NCBI GenBank assembly: GCA_008933995.1 | Contig: WARS01000036.1 | Coordinates: 5,928,419 to 5,992,418, forward strand | DNA: 64,000 bases | Direction: 5' to 3' | From: Datnioides undecimradiatus | Lineage: Eukaryota; Chordata; Actinopteri; Lobotiformes; Datnioididae | Shown: in pieces, positions 22,170 through 34,991 of the stretch | How the letters are laid out: every line of letters starts with the position of its first letter | How positions within the stretch are numbered: the stretch's first letter is position 1 | Notes under the pieces: generated by a model | What the model was told of the DNA's origin: nothing | The model's database searches: none | What the model saw: the letters and a program-made list of their open reading frames with translations, nothing else | Position numbers and translations under genes: made by a program

Positions 22170-25110
22170 CTGCCTTTTGTCTGCAATGTGTTTTGAACAT
22201 GCTAAATTTGCTGTTAAAATCTTTTACTTACAATGCATTGGTCTTTTATTCAAAATATCCTAAATGAGTTTTTGGGGACATGGTTTTTAATAGTAGCGCC
22301 ATCACGGAGAGGAAATCACACGGTGGCCTGCGTGGCCTTGCTGCAGCGCTGCTGGGATGTCCGGCCTGTTCAGCAAGAGCCGTGACACACAGATTTGCGA
22401 CGGATTAAAATATGTACACTGGTTATACTGCAGACTGTATACACCAGATCCATTTTGAGATATGCTACTACAATACATTCGATTTTATTTTATTTTTTTA
22501 CAAGTAGATAGGTTTTCTTTGAAAGTATTTAAGATTTGGGTCCGGCTTCAGTCCTGGCTTTCTCTTTTATGTATTTATTAGCTTAGTACAACTCTGTATT
22601 GTGTATTGTGACCGCGAATGCCTACAAGTCCATGCTGATATGTTCTGATATTAACTAAAATAACAGCCGTGCTGTAACGAATGAAAGGATGCCCCGCAAC
22701 GTGGCTAAAAAACATCCATTTTGAGTGTCGGATGCCAGCGTAATGCGGACATCTCTGTTGTACCAGGACACACGACGACGATAATCCCAAATCAGACTTA
22801 ACCAATAAAAGCGAGTAAATTCACGTCGTCTCATGGGCTGTTGGGATAATGTGGCACCAGTTGGACAAACGCAGGATCTCACACAATTTTACATCAAAGG
22901 CTTTGTGTGAATTTACACGATAAAATAAAATCAAAAGTCATGTATCTGAAGGGAAGAGACTGACCGAGCGGTTACACTTGTTTACAAGGCCGATCGGACC
23001 ACACCTTACTTTAAATAAAAATAAAGAAAGATATAACTTGTGATATTATTACTTAATTCATTACATTTATAATGGGTATTTTCCGAGAACATGGTCTAAG
23101 GCCCAGTGGTATTTTTTCCGATCAGTGAACACACGCATGCTGCAGAAATCTTCATACATTTGGCCTTGTAGGCCTTTTTGGTAATAAAATTGTATTCTCA
23201 TTTTTGTTTTCGCAAATATAACTGTAATGAACTGGACTTGGCGCATTTGAAAAAGGTGAAATTAAACAAAATGATATCGGAGAGAAAACAGATCTATGCG
23301 CAGTTTCCTTTTTCCCCAAAGCCACACCGGCTACATTTTTTTCACATGGAGAAAAAATATCAAATATATTAAATAACTATCAGGATTTTGTCATTTTCTT
23401 TTAGTTGAAAAGATATGTTTGGATATAACATATGAACTAATTTATATCATAGCTGCAAGACGAAATTAGGAATTACCTTCGCTACCTGTGTGTGTGTGTG
23501 TATGTGGCCAAATTAACGACGTCAGCTTAATTGATTAACTTTTATTTGGGAAGTTTTGAAATCCCTGTTCTGTTCAAAATGCCGTCATTTAAACTTTAAG
23601 TGCCTCTGAATATTTTGCTTGTTTAGACCAACATAACATCGACGTGATATATGGCGCACGGACCGAAACTCAAAACTCTTTTTTTTTGTCCCTCACCTGT
23701 TTTCAGGCTTCACACGTTTTGCTGCTGTGACTTTAAACATATTTAGAAACGTTTATATCGCTGGTGCTTATTGTGATTAGCTGGATCATTTCAGAATAAC
23801 ACACCCGCTTTTCCTGGGCTTCGCAACTACATTTTCCATTAAAGGTGAAATTGGCCTCTGTGTAGAGAGGATATTAGGGAAACAGAGAATAACATGGAAA
23901 ATTGTGTTTTAATCACAGGAATGTTAGCAGATATTTACTTAAAGTCCCATCACACACTCAAAGCCTCGGTGTGAAAGAGCAGCATTACGGTATGAGACAC
24001 TGGATGCATAAAATCGACTTCACTTATAATGTGGCCATTTAGTCGTGTTGATTGATGGGATAGATGGTCAGGTTTCATTTAATTTATCCTTAAGCATAGG
24101 CCCAGTTTTCATATTAAGTAGCGGACATGGCTTTACAGAATTAAAAAAAAAAAGGCTTTGGCCATGCAGTGATTCCCAATAGTTTTTAAACTGGACTGAG
24201 TTTTTTCAGGCTATATTTAAATTTGCGTGCTGTGACAATTAAAATATTAATGTAGAGTGATACATTTATTTTCATCCTATATTTGCCTGGCAACAGAAGT
24301 CTATATATATGTACATGCGTGCCGTGACGTACATCCTGAATTATGGTCAGTGCTGACATCACGGATTCACTTTGTGGTCTGATGTTAGGCCTTTTTTTTC
24401 CCCCCAAAAAAATACATCCTTACTGAGGAAATGAAATAAATAAAAGGATGCCTGATCAATGCACAATTCACGACCTATTTTAATAAAGATCATAGTTGGC
24501 GATAAGCCAAATACCTCTCTTTGAGCTTCTCTAAATTTAAAAGAATTTTAATAATTTCCATTTTTGCATTTTGATTTTAGGCTTACAAATCAGTTTTGTG
24601 CAAATTTCAGATGCGTAGCAGAAAATAGGCCTGCACTGTACTTTTAACTTAACAGTCTGCAGATGTTTGACTTTATAGACCGGACAAGTCATGCAACGAA
24701 TGAGTCACATGAACCTCCGCAAATAAATCTTGTGTAGAGATAAAGGGACTGCCCAGCACGCGTGACAATCATGTACCATTATCCGTGTTTTCATTGTCAC
24801 TGACATAGGGGTTCAGCTGTCAGTACTTTAGGTTTCATTCAAGCATCACAATCACAGGACGGTTCCTTTCCCCCTCTTGCACTGTGTCTGCAGCATGGTG
24901 AATATTTCACACGGGCCCTGTTATGCAACGTTTGTAACCTTGAAGAGGTTGCAGCATCACTGTGGTGCGGACGCGCTCTGCGGGGAAGAGGTCAGGGATT
25001 ACACTGTGTATGTCTTTTATTCCTCACTTGCTTAGTTTCAAAGGCAAGCGTGTGTCCCTAAATGCTTGGCTGATTTGGCATGTCGCACTAAATAAAAACA
25101 AACATGGAAG
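22170..25110. other. Intergenic interval between the miRNA pair and trim13
   Basis: No protein or RNA gene recognised. About 22600-23000 is locally richer in CpG, which may mark an element shared by the convergent transcripts, but I found no consensus site set. A short GT run lies at about 23487. The right part may be the distal trim13 3' UTR. Confidence 0.4.
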
Positions 25111-25126
25111 TGACTTGAATCTTTGT

Positions 25127-25132
25127 TTTATT
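25127..25132 (-). terminator. Candidate trim13 polyadenylation signal
   Basis: TTTATT on the + strand reads AATAAA on the minus strand, 315 nt past the trim13 stop codon. More distal AATAAA-like sites exist to the left, so a longer 3' UTR is possible. Confidence 0.4.
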
Positions 25133-25447
25133 TATCAAAATCATCCTGGACAAGTGTAAATTTGCGATATCCTAATTTTATAAAACAAAGTAGGCTGCAC
25201 GTTTGTGGACTAAAGTACGTGTTAGTGTCTAATGCACATGTCAGATCCAGCCTCTGTGGATTAAGGACTGATTCTTTTTGATTCTGTGGCTTCACTGAGG
25301 TCGGAGTTTAGGCAAAACAATGCAAAAAGAGAGGACATGGTTTTTAAAAAATGGGTAAACGAGTGTTTCTATTCGATGCACCTTGCGGGTGACAAAGTTA
25401 ACAATTAGTAGCTGTAAATGCGTGGCACAGATGCCACAGGCTAGTAA

Positions 25448-26638
25448 TTAAAACAATTTGCAACTGCCAATGAAATTGACAGTGGAGTCGAGTAAGTTCG
25501 CGATACATTCCTGACCTGCACCCATTAAACTTATGTACATGTCAGTCATTTCCCGCAGGTACACACCAGTGTTGGTAAGGTGCGAGGAAACTGCAGCAAG
25601 AAATGGCTCAATCTGCGAGGGCACGTAGGTTGCAAGGTTGTGCGGCTGCAGCAGGAGCAGTGTTGGCAGTAACAAAAGTAAGGTGATCCATCTGGGCACT
25701 GCCATCCGGGAGCCCCCCACTCGGTAGGAGCAACTCTCGTGGGGGACTGAGATCTTGTCCACTTCTCTGAGCCTCAGTGAGTCCCACTTTTTAACGTCGA
25801 AGTTGCGCACAAGTGGACCGATGTCCATGTCCTTCCGAGAGGGCAGAGGAGTCTCCTTAAGGATCCCCAACTTTTCCCGAAACTCCTGCATCTGCTGCAG
25901 AAAGCACAGGGGGTCGGAGACGCTCCTGAAAGACTCGGCGAGGCTGAGCGCCCGCCTGTGCTCTTCCATCGCCTCGCTCAGCTTGGTGATCTCCGGGTCA
26001 TATGCTTGCAACACCACCAACTTCAGTGTTTCGAAATCGGAGAGGATTTCATTCTTTTTGCATTCAATGGTACTGATGAGTTTGTCGAAATAGTCTTTTA
26101 CGTTCTCTGCGTCTTTGGACACCGACTGAAGCGCCTTTTTCCTACTGGCTTGTAGTGTCTCCAGGCAGGACAGGATGTCTGCGCTCTGCCAGCTCTCCAC
26201 CCAGTGAAGCAGCTCTTCAAACGCCTCCTCCTCTCTTTCGTATGCTTCCTCCAAAGAGCAGAATTTATGCCCTCTGTGGTCATCTGTTGTTGCGCAAAAC
26301 CCACAAATTAGTTTTAAGTCCGTGGCGCAAAATATGTTAAGAGGCTGGCCGCAGTGGTGTTTACAAACAGACATCTTTGGCATAACCTTTATTTTGCTGT
26401 ACTTCTCCACTATTCCGCGGAGAGAGTAGTTGATCTGCAGACTGTTTGCGCCATTGTGAGGGGTCTCTTTGCGGCATGTGGGGCATTTTAAAGGTGTTCT
26501 GAAAGCCGGACCTCGGTTCCCCTCCAAGAGACCCTCCAAGCATTTCTTGCAGAAGCTGTGTGAGCACAGCAACACCCGTGGGTCCTCGAAGAGCCCACAG
26601 CAGACAGGGCAAGTAAGTTCCTCTTCAAGCTGATCCAT
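25448..26638 (-). CDS. trim13: E3 ubiquitin ligase TRIM13 (RFP2-like), single coding exon
   Basis: The frame encodes 396 residues (human about 407). In order: a C3HC4 RING with Cys10, Cys13, Cys25, His27, Cys30, Cys33, Cys52 and Cys55; a B-box2 with Cys92, His95, Cys104, Asp107, Cys112, Cys115, His121 and His124; a coiled coil at about 130-270 including the conserved NEILSDFETLKL and FLQQMQEFREK; and a hydrophobic anchor at about 316-330 (WITLLLLLPTLLLL) as in the ER-anchored family. TRIM13 acts at the ER in ER-associated degradation and ER-phagy. I chose Met at 26638: the first ATG of the open frame (26656) lies within an acceptor-like TGTGTTTACAG, and the exon begins at 26644 with GACACCATGG, a strong start context. 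Mammalian TRIM13 also has its whole coding region in one exon. It is convergent with the miRNA host and head to head with spryd7. Confidence 0.96.
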   Translation of the reverse strand: MDQLEEELTCPVCCGLFEDPRVLLCSHSFCKKCLEGLLEGNRGPAFRTPLKCPTCRKETPHNGANSLQINYSLRGIVEKYSKIKVMPKMSVCKHHCGQPLNIFCATDLKLICGFCATTDDHRGHKFCSLEEAYEREEEAFEELLHWVESWQSADILSCLETLQASRKKALQSVSKDAENVKDYFDKLISTIECKKNEILSDFETLKLVVLQAYDPEITKLSEAMEEHRRALSLAESFRSVSDPLCFLQQMQEFREKLGILKETPLPSRKDMDIGPLVRNFDVKKWDSLRLREVDKISVPHESCSYRVGGSRMAVPRWITLLLLLPTLLLLQPHNLATYVPSQIEPFLAAVSSHLTNTGVYLREMTDMYISLMGAGQECIANLLDSTVNFIGSCKLF

Positions 26639-27290
26639 GGTGTCCTGTAAACACATTATCCAGGCGTCAAATCGGTGCTTCGTTCAAAGAAAAGCCAATA
26701 ATTCAGCACTCAATGAAATAGACTACACAATACGCACCCACACTCAGAGGGATGCTGCCCTATAATGAAGCAGTACAGGCAATAAATTACACACGAAATT
26801 GCTTTAACATCGCAAAGGATACAGATTTTGTGGTCATGTTCCAGCTGTGTCTGGAGTATCGTTATTCCCATCCTGAAAGTGAAATCGGCTCGCACCGCCG
26901 TGCCCGCGTAAAAGGTTGGCACGAGCTCTGCCAAAACCTCCGTTTGCCCATCTAACGCTAAACATCGTGCCTTCTGATGCCTGTCTGTAACCAGCTGGGA
27001 AAAAAACTTAAGACCGCGTTGCAAAATAAGTCGAACTCGTTAATTAATTTAAAGATGCAAACTATAACAGCAATCAATTTCGTCCTATCTTTGTATTTTA
27101 CAGAAGCAGCGCAGAGGTTAGCTGAGATGAGCCCTAAATTAACGTCGTCTAACCAATCCAATGCGACAAATTATCGACAAGCGGGCTTCGCCTTAGCGTT
27201 GCTCCTGTTGGCAAGGTACTGAAGTAGGGCTGTGACAGATTTTGCAAGCGCATAGTAACATGCAACTACTGGACCAAAAGAATCACTCAC

Positions 27291-27375
27291 CAGCTGCTGA
27301 GACGCACAGTGCAACGCAATCATGGCGCTTGTTGCTGTGCAGACTTCGCCCTTTCCGGGTAAAGAGTTAACCATT
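27291..27375 (-). other. Probable trim13 first exon
   Basis: On the minus strand a CpG-rich segment with CCCGGAAAGGGCG ends in the donor CAGCTG|GTGAGTG (last exon base 27291). It lies 0.65 kb upstream of the trim13 acceptor at 26644. The segment contains an ATG (27323-27321) in fair context (GCGCCATGA) whose frame runs 11 codons to the donor and is in phase with the trim13 coding exon. The 5' end is approximate. Confidence 0.55.
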
Positions 27376-28275
27376 TCAGTGGCGCACAGACAGTACAAAT
27401 GCAGTTATTCTTGTGTATTTGCGCGCAGGTACATCAATGTGTGTACTGGAACGCCACCAATATGACAGCTGCTGGTATGTGCGGTTTTTTAGGCGGCTTG
27501 ATTTTGAGCATTAGTTTGTTTCCGTTTTTGTCTATGCGGGGCAATTTGCAGACGATCCCTGACGGTTGGATGGGGGAGGGGCTGTTGCTATGCAAAACAT
27601 TACAGCGTGAAAAACTGTCAACTAGGTTTTAGTCCCAGCTTTGCATCACGGGTTTTTATGCTGCCCCACTTTAGTCGCTAGTGCGAGTACTTGTCAATAT
27701 GTGCAGCTGTAAACAGTTTACACGACAAAGGGTGCAGATAAAGGCGCCAAGCGGCATCAGCTGATATAAAAAGTAAACTTCAATGTGATGGCGCACTTAA
27801 CAGACAAATGGCACCGTATCTTGGCGCCACGAGCGAACAGAGTCCACGGAAGACTATCTACATCGTGTATCAGCAACACTTTAGGTTTTATTCCTCATTC
27901 ATCTACAATCAGCCTCTGAAGGTGCTCTTCACGTATGCACGGCCCATTCAACATTTACCCACTGAACATTTCATATACGTTCCAAAACAGTTTCTTTCCA
28001 CTCGTGGTTATGTAACATCGATATCCAATAGTTACTTAGTCACGTGTAGAAATTTTGACCTTGATTTTCTTCCCTTGTTTCCATGCCATCAGGAGCAACT
28101 GCCTATCTTAGCCACTGTGATTGGATACAGTTGGGTAGCAGGGGCTTATGCAGCTCCGATCTCTGCCGCTGCGTGTCGCTGTTGCGTCAGCGGGGCCTGA
28201 CGTCTCGACGTCAAACACTCTTTGGTTTGATGGTATGAGTTTGTTTCCGGATGTTTAGCTGGTTTCAGAGCAAGA
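27376..28275. promoter_or_regulatory. Divergent trim13/spryd7 promoter interval
   Basis: About 0.9 kb separates the two head-to-head genes. Near the spryd7 start there is TGACGT and its inverted copy ACGTCA spaced by CTCG (28198-28213), a paired CRE-like arrangement, and a CpG-rich leader. A + strand frame at 27808-28200 has no family resemblance and is taken as chance. TRIM13 and SPRYD7 are head to head in mammals too, so this arrangement is conserved. Confidence 0.55.
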
Positions 28276-31200
28276 ATGGCTGCGATGTTTACGTGTTGTC
28301 TAGGCTGCTGCGGAGATGGCGGATCGGGGCATATTCCCCTCAAAGAGATGCCCACCGTTCAGTTAGACACTCACCACATGGGTAAGAGAGTGTGGCTTTA
28401 AGTCTCACATTTGATGGAGACACGCGCCCAGATGGCTGTGTGACATGATGGTTTGCTACTTCCGCTGTTACTATTAGCCTGCTAACTGTTAGCTGCTCGT
28501 AGTTTGGAAACCTGTCAAATTACACGGGTAAAATGTGTTAGAGAACAGATCAAACATCCACACCTAACATACTTAACACAATGTTACCTGCGTGTTAAAT
28601 AAAGGGAGACTCGACGTTACATGACATCACACAGCGCGACTCGTGACATCTGAGCGTTCCTCTCCTGCAACTAAATCCTAGGCCATCGGGATCAACATTT
28701 CTCCTTTCTTTCACTCCCTAAACTCTACACATCCCATTCACACATATTAAACATACACAAAGACTCTGTTTTAAAGTTTTATTTGTGTGTTCATGTTTTG
28801 TTTTTTGTTTTTGTTTTTTTGCAGGGAATTTACCCCGTTAAAATTCCTTATAAGCATGTTTGCACATGCTCATTGAAAAATTAGCTACCAAATTAGCTGT
28901 GATGTCAAATAACTAAAATCCTGCTCATAGGTTTACTTTGACATTTAAGGAGAAAAGTGTATGAGTTTGAAAACTCACAAATCAAATCTCGATTGTGACC
29001 AAAAATCTCAGGCCAGACAGGTAAAGTGCCCTCAGAATGCAAATCAATGCACAGTCAGGACGACTGCTGTAGGCTCAGTTTTGTAATTTTTAATTGATCC
29101 AGAAAAATGAATTTGCAGCATTTTTCATATTCTTTTAATTTGTTTGTCATTTTTGAAGCAGGGGTCTCAAACGTTTCTAGCTTCTCAAGTGATTTGCTGT
29201 TGTCATGGTGGGCTCTGGGATATAGTGATCTATATAGCTTCTTTTTAACACTATTTTCTGTCTTTATGTTTTACTAAATGATCAAGTAATGAATCTTTCA
29301 CAGCAGTAATTGGCAGATTAATTGACAGAGAAATTAATTGGCCAAACTAGGTTCATGAATTGTGCTTTTACTACTTGATAATAAAGTCTTTGTTTTGCAG
29401 GCACAGATGTTGTCATTGTAAAGAGTGGCCGGAGGATATGTGGCACTGGAGGCTGTCTGGCTAACGCTCCTCTGCACCAGAACAAAAGTTATTTTGAGTT
29501 CAAGATCCAGTCCACTGGTAAGCGCTCGGCTTGTGGAGCTCCTTCCTTATTTTCTCGCCAGACTGACAATTTTCTGGTACATTCCTGATGGGAGTTATTG
29601 ACACAGGCACGCTGCAGTTTTTAGTGGCTACACCGTCTTGTGACTGCATGCTCAGTGATGAAATTCTGCTCACTTACAAAGACTGAAAATTGGAATCTGC
29701 TGTCTCACATATTTAACCTTAAGCAAAGCTTCTACCATGCAGCTCCACACTAACTACAGACAGAGTTTATCATCAAATTTGCATGTAAACCTTTCCTATT
29801 CATTTTTTATTATTATCAGTTTGCCCTTGTCACGATTATTAGTATGTTTCAGTCTTTGTGGTTCAAGGTTTTTGAATTGCTGGCGCTCACTGTTGTCCTT
29901 TTTGTTTAGGTGTATGGGGAATAGGTGTGGCTACACAGAAAGTGAATCTTAATCAAGTGCCTTTGGGCAGAGACACAAACAGCCTTGTCCTGAGGCACGA
30001 CGGGTCTGTGTACCACAATAATGAGGAGAAGAATCGCCTACCTGCAAACAGCCTGCCTCAGGAGGGTGACATTGTGGTGAGCGCAAAATTTGTTTAACTT
30101 CATCCTCAGGTACTCATACTCAGGTTTCGAGACCTTATCTTTGAATGTGTAAGCTGCTCGGTTTCTATGGCGGCAAAATGTGCTTCACTAATTGGTGCTG
30201 AGACCTTTCATTTTTAATCAGCTTAGTGTAACTTCAACCTTGTTTGACTAATCACCTGGTGGAGGTCAAGGTCGGCTGACTGACATCAATGGTCACATGA
30301 TCTAACGTGAGCTGCGTAGTCTTCTGTTTGTGACAAAGTTTTCCACATGAGTTCCAAATGAAACGTTTGTCCTCAGCCATACATCACAAGAGATTTTTCA
30401 TATAATGATGTAACATTTATTTTTACAGCCCCTGCCTTTCAGGTTTCAGAAATCATTTAGTAAAGTTTGAGGTTAACCAGCGCAGACTTGGAGTTTGAAA
30501 AAAAATGGATTGCGGGAGTCGGCTGGCGCAGCAGAGAATCCTGCGGGTGCAGGCGGCTGCAACGCTGAACCCAGCGGGGGCGGGCGGGAGCTGTTTTCAA
30601 ACACACGCAGACGTCTATATATCACTGTCAGCAAGCATGTCATTATCTGGACGAAGTAGCGTTTGACAGATTGTATGACAAACCTTGGTTTTCTCTTTTT
30701 CCAAACCTAAAATATAAAAGAATTTAAAAACGTTTTCCTCCTTTATGCTGCGTCATGCTCATTTTATGACACCGCATGATCCGTCTGAAGTGGAGACCAG
30801 AACAGCTTTAAACTGCTGCTACTTGAACCAAAAACTTGGGACCCTCACTGCCACCACATATACTGTAGATGTACACAGACAGGGTAAAGACTAGTTGTAC
30901 ATGCAAACCAAGGAAGTGCAAGAATAAACTTGTTGTCTAAACACCTGTGCATGAATAACCTCTATAACGCTATACTAAACAAAAAAGTTGGCTGATCTTG
31001 TAAAGTCATGTAAACTTATTTGCATAAAGGTACAAGATTACATAAACACCTCCGCCACTGAGTGATGCACGCACGCAAATGTGCAGTTCACACTTCATGT
31101 TTGTCAAAATTGCATGAAAGCTGTGATTGGTCCTGAGTTGACTGTCCACTCACTGTCGGTGACTGAGTGATGACAGTGTATGACTATTAGCCTGCAGGGT

Positions 31201-34200
31201 CATGTAGCACTGTGCATTTCATACATCACTGGTGGTTTTTCACGGATTTGAGCTGCTCGCACATATGTTTCAGTGCAATTTGAACCGTGCATCGCAGTCC
31301 ATATATAATACTTAAGCATAGTTGCTGAATCGGCACAGCAGTTATGTTCAGATAATTAATATAATGTAATTACAAAGTCCTTTATCTGTTTCTGTGTCTT
31401 ACCCTGTACCCTGGAACGCGAGTGTGCTTTTGATTGACACGTCTCATACAACAGATATGTTCTCATTTTAATCTGTTCAGCTGTCTGTACCGGCTCCATG
31501 TAGGCTTATGACTCAGCTGCATCTCAGGGGTGTAACATTTATTTACAATTCAAGTCTATTTTTCAATAGTGCATTAACAATAAAAAGACAAAAAGATATT
31601 TTTGTACATTCTAGGCCGTGTTCTGGTTTGTTATCCCACAGACACTCAGCACTGTGGCCTGTTTTGATTATAGCCAGCAACAGACATCATGTATTAATCA
31701 TTTTTTGGTTCTAGACAGGAGTCTCTCACGGTCCTCTTTGTCTTTTATGATTCCTATCGTCCTCTCTTCTCTCACACTTTCTCAGAGCCTATATGATTAT
31801 GAGGGAGAAACATTTTTTTTGTGTGAGATCATCATGTAAAGGTCAATATTTAATATTTATATTGCTTGGGCTCAGAGAAGGCTATGATCCAACACACACA
31901 CACGGACACACACCAAGTTTGCAGAGAACAATTGGCTGCTGCTTCGCTGTTCAACTCTTTGAATTGTACAGACATTACAACCATGTGCCGGCCCGAGAGT
32001 CACGGTTACCACGGTGTCGTGTGAACACTGATGTCATCCTTGTCTCTGTTACATGTGTTTTTGGCGTTCACCGTTATTCGGCAGGGATAATTAAACCCCA
32101 ACCCATCATGGTCCAGTAGGAGGAACTGTCACACAAAAAATATTATGGGATAAAAACGTAGACATCCAACTGTTTCTGAACAGTTTGGCTTTCCCTAAAT
32201 TATCCTGATCTACCTGACTTGGTGTCAACATGGCAATGAGAGTCAGTGTTTGTTTTTAAATCGGTTACATGCACAAAACCTGGATAGTGAGACTGTATAA
32301 ATGTACCTATGACCTTTTCCTTTCAACGATTTATCCCACTTCAAATGCAAAAATTCACCAATTGATTCCACTTTTATTTGTATTCCTCAGGGCATCACGT
32401 ATGACCACGTGGAGCTGAATTTATATCTGAATGGAAAGAACATGCATTGTCCTGCCTCAGGGATCCGAGGAACTGTGTACCCTGTTGTTTATGGTAAGTT
32501 TATGTGCTGGCAATACATCATCGAACTGCTTTACTCAAATGCCATTACAGCAGTTACAAGTTTATTCCACTAGAGGGCTGTGTTTATACATTTTTACATA
32601 ACACTGCTAACGTCTGCCTGTTGACTATACTCAAAAGGGTTTATTTGCATATTTGAGCACAAAGAGATCCAAGAGTGACCAGTGTGGACTAGTCAAAACA
32701 TGGCCTTTAGCGGAAATGAACAGTCCCGCAATGGAGGCTCCGGACACAAAGGTTTAATTCTGGTCAAAGGCTGCAGCAAATGATTTCAGCCACTGGCTTC
32801 TTCCCCCTGGCTGCAGTCCAGCAACACAAATGCAAACGCTAATTTATTTTTTGTGTGCTTTGTTTTGAATGCGTTGTACCGTTAATGTTAAAAGGGCAAG
32901 ACAGACATTTTTGGCTGTCACTTCACTAATGCCAAATAATTTTATTTTCTAATCTTCCAGTGTCCATAAGAACTCATAAGAACTATGTTTTCAATAACAC
33001 TACAACTTCCTATGCATGACTGAATCCTAATGAAGGTTGAATTATGTATATAATTAGACTGGACGGAAATTTTAAAATTTACTTAATTAAGCTGCTACTG
33101 GAAAACTTTAGATTTGTACTCTTATAGTATTCACCAAATTTCTTGCATGAACTGCAGTAGCATCGTTTTCTCTATTTCGTCATATCATCCCAGCGTCTGC
33201 TCCAGAGTTTGCTTTGGAGAACCACACTCTGTCTTTAAACAGCACCACAGATAGGTGTGGCACATATACAGTAGCTTAAGGGTCAGTGGATGACTTTGAG
33301 GCGAGTGGTTGAGGAGACTTCCAAACATGACGCTTGCCGAGTTGCTCTGGGGGTGTGTTGGCATGAAGGTGATGCTACTTTTCAAGCTGAGAACTGATTT
33401 ATAAGATTAGTCACTCGCCATGCTCCGCTGTAGAAATCCACTGTTGAGTTATTAACATTCCAGCGCCCAAAGATTTCAGTATTAACGAGCTTACACGAAA
33501 CATAATGATATATACTGACAGATTATGTTTGGCTAGTTGCTGCTACAAGGCACTTGACCTCATTTCTGCAGAGCAAATAACTTTGATGAATAAACAAACA
33601 TAATGTTGGTACTTTGCTATTTATCATATTATTACTTCTGAGTAAAACACGACAGCACTTAAATTTCATTTTACTTTAATTCGCCAGAATAATCCAATCA
33701 ATATAAAAATAGCTGTTTGGGGAATCATTTATAATTTTGATTTCGAAATAAAATCAGCAAATGTTTAATGGGATCGCGCTCTCATACTTCTAAAGCAATG
33801 GGGTATTAATTTATCCATCAACCCTAAAGCATGATGTTGCTGTAATGGTTGCAACGAAAATAGCATTGCTTTCACGTTGAATACACTGCATATAAAACAC
33901 TTTTCCTTTCCTGAAGCTTTGGTTAACTTGGATGTTGCTTTGAGTCATTGTCGTGTTGGACTGTGAAATTACCCTTCATCTTCAGATTTTTGATGACAGG
34001 TTATGTGACAAAATATCTTGATATTTAGAGCTTTTCGTATCCTCTTTTTTTCTTGACAAGAGCCCCTGACCCAACTAAAGAGAAGCAGCCCCAAAGCCTG
34101 ATGTTACCACCACCATGCTTCAGTCTGCATGGTGCTCCTTGGATAATGAGCCGTATTGGCTTTGCATTAAACATCTTTTAGAATTAAAGTCCAAAAGTTC

Positions 34201-34991
34201 AACCTTTGTTTCATCAGACCAGAACACATTTGGTTTGTAGTACCTGAATATAGCTTTCGGCATAATTTAGATAACCATGGATGTTCTGTTTGCCATCCTA
34301 CCGCACAGCCCAGACATGTGCCGAATACAGGAGATGGTTGTCACATGCATGGACTGACCAGCAGCTGCCAGACATTCCTGTAGTTCCTTCAGTGTTGCTG
34401 CTGCCTCTTGGTAGCCTCCCTAATAAGTTATTGCGTCGTCATCCTCAGACGGTCTTCTTAATCTTTGCAACTTTGTCCTGCCACATATTCTCCACTATTG
34501 TTAATAGTTTTGACAGGTTTTCATGGTTCATCCAAAGCCTTTTCTTTCACATCCCTCTACAGAGTTGGTACTTTTCAATAGTTAGGCCTCACAGTTCCTT
34601 TGGTAACTCTTTGCAGCCCATGGCATGCCCAGTTGGTTTAATCTGGTTTAAGTAAGAATCACACAATAAAGACTGACAAGCTGACATTTGTTTGTTTTCA
34701 CATGTCAAGACAGACTTTTTATATCAAATGTATGTGATGAATGTACATGCATTAACTTTAAACAAATCCTGAAACAGGAATTTGCATGCTACGTTTATTT
34801 TGTTACCCTAAATGATGCTAATATGTTTAAAAAAAAAAAAACCTGTCTAAGAGATGAACTCATATACACTGTCTTTCCTCTCTTCTGTTGCAGTGGATGA
34901 CAGTGCCATCTTAGACTGCCAGTTTAGTGACTTCTATCACACACCTCCACAAGGATTTGAGAAGATCCTGTTTGAACAACAAATCTTCTAA
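28276..34991 (+). CDS. spryd7: SPRY domain-containing protein 7, 5 exons
   Basis: Coding exons: 28276-28381, 29401-29517, 29910-30076, 32391-32493 and 34894-34991. They join in phase to 591 nt, 196 residues plus stop, the same length as human SPRYD7 (C13orf1/CLLD6). All introns are GT-AG. The protein starts MAAMFTCCLGCCGDGG, a Cys-rich N terminus like the human one, and continues through SPRY-fold segments such as SYFEFKIQSTGVWGIGVATQ, LYLNGKNMHCPASGIRGTV and the C-terminal GFEKILFEQQIF. SPRY domains are protein-interaction modules; the specific role of SPRYD7 is not established to my knowledge. Introns 3 (2.3 kb) and 4 (2.4 kb) hold most of the length; intron 3 has a GC-rich patch at 30506-30605 and intron 4 a Tc1 relic. 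It is head to head with trim13 and upstream of kpna3 in the same direction, as in mammals. Confidence 0.96.
34050..34645 (-). mobile_element. Decayed Tc1/mariner transposon relic in spryd7 intron 4
   Basis: The minus strand shows degraded transposase landmarks: FWSDETKVEL (from about 34225 leftward) and KHGGGN-RLWGCFS (about 34130-34080), corresponding to the W-S-D-E and K-H-G-G-G-x-x-x-W-G-C-F motifs of Tc1 transposases. Stops and indels break every frame. The part from 34281 to 34640 follows the N-terminal half of the same gene family. It is inactive, and its orientation is opposite to spryd7. Terminal repeats were not located. Confidence 0.75.

Noticed and set aside
10385..25110. Leftover SMC4 coding exons in the miRNA host
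   Set aside because: I looked for SMC4 motifs (Walker A, hinge, signature) by eye and saw none; a profile search would be needed to exclude decayed pieces.
26639..26656. Earlier ATG giving a trim13 protein starting MCLQDT
   Set aside because: It lies in the acceptor sequence TGTGTTTACAG; after splicing the exon begins at 26644, so this ATG is not in the mRNA. The next Met matches the family start.
27808..28200. 130-codon + strand frame upstream of spryd7
   Set aside because: No recognisable family, lies in the divergent promoter, and has no splice or codon-use support.
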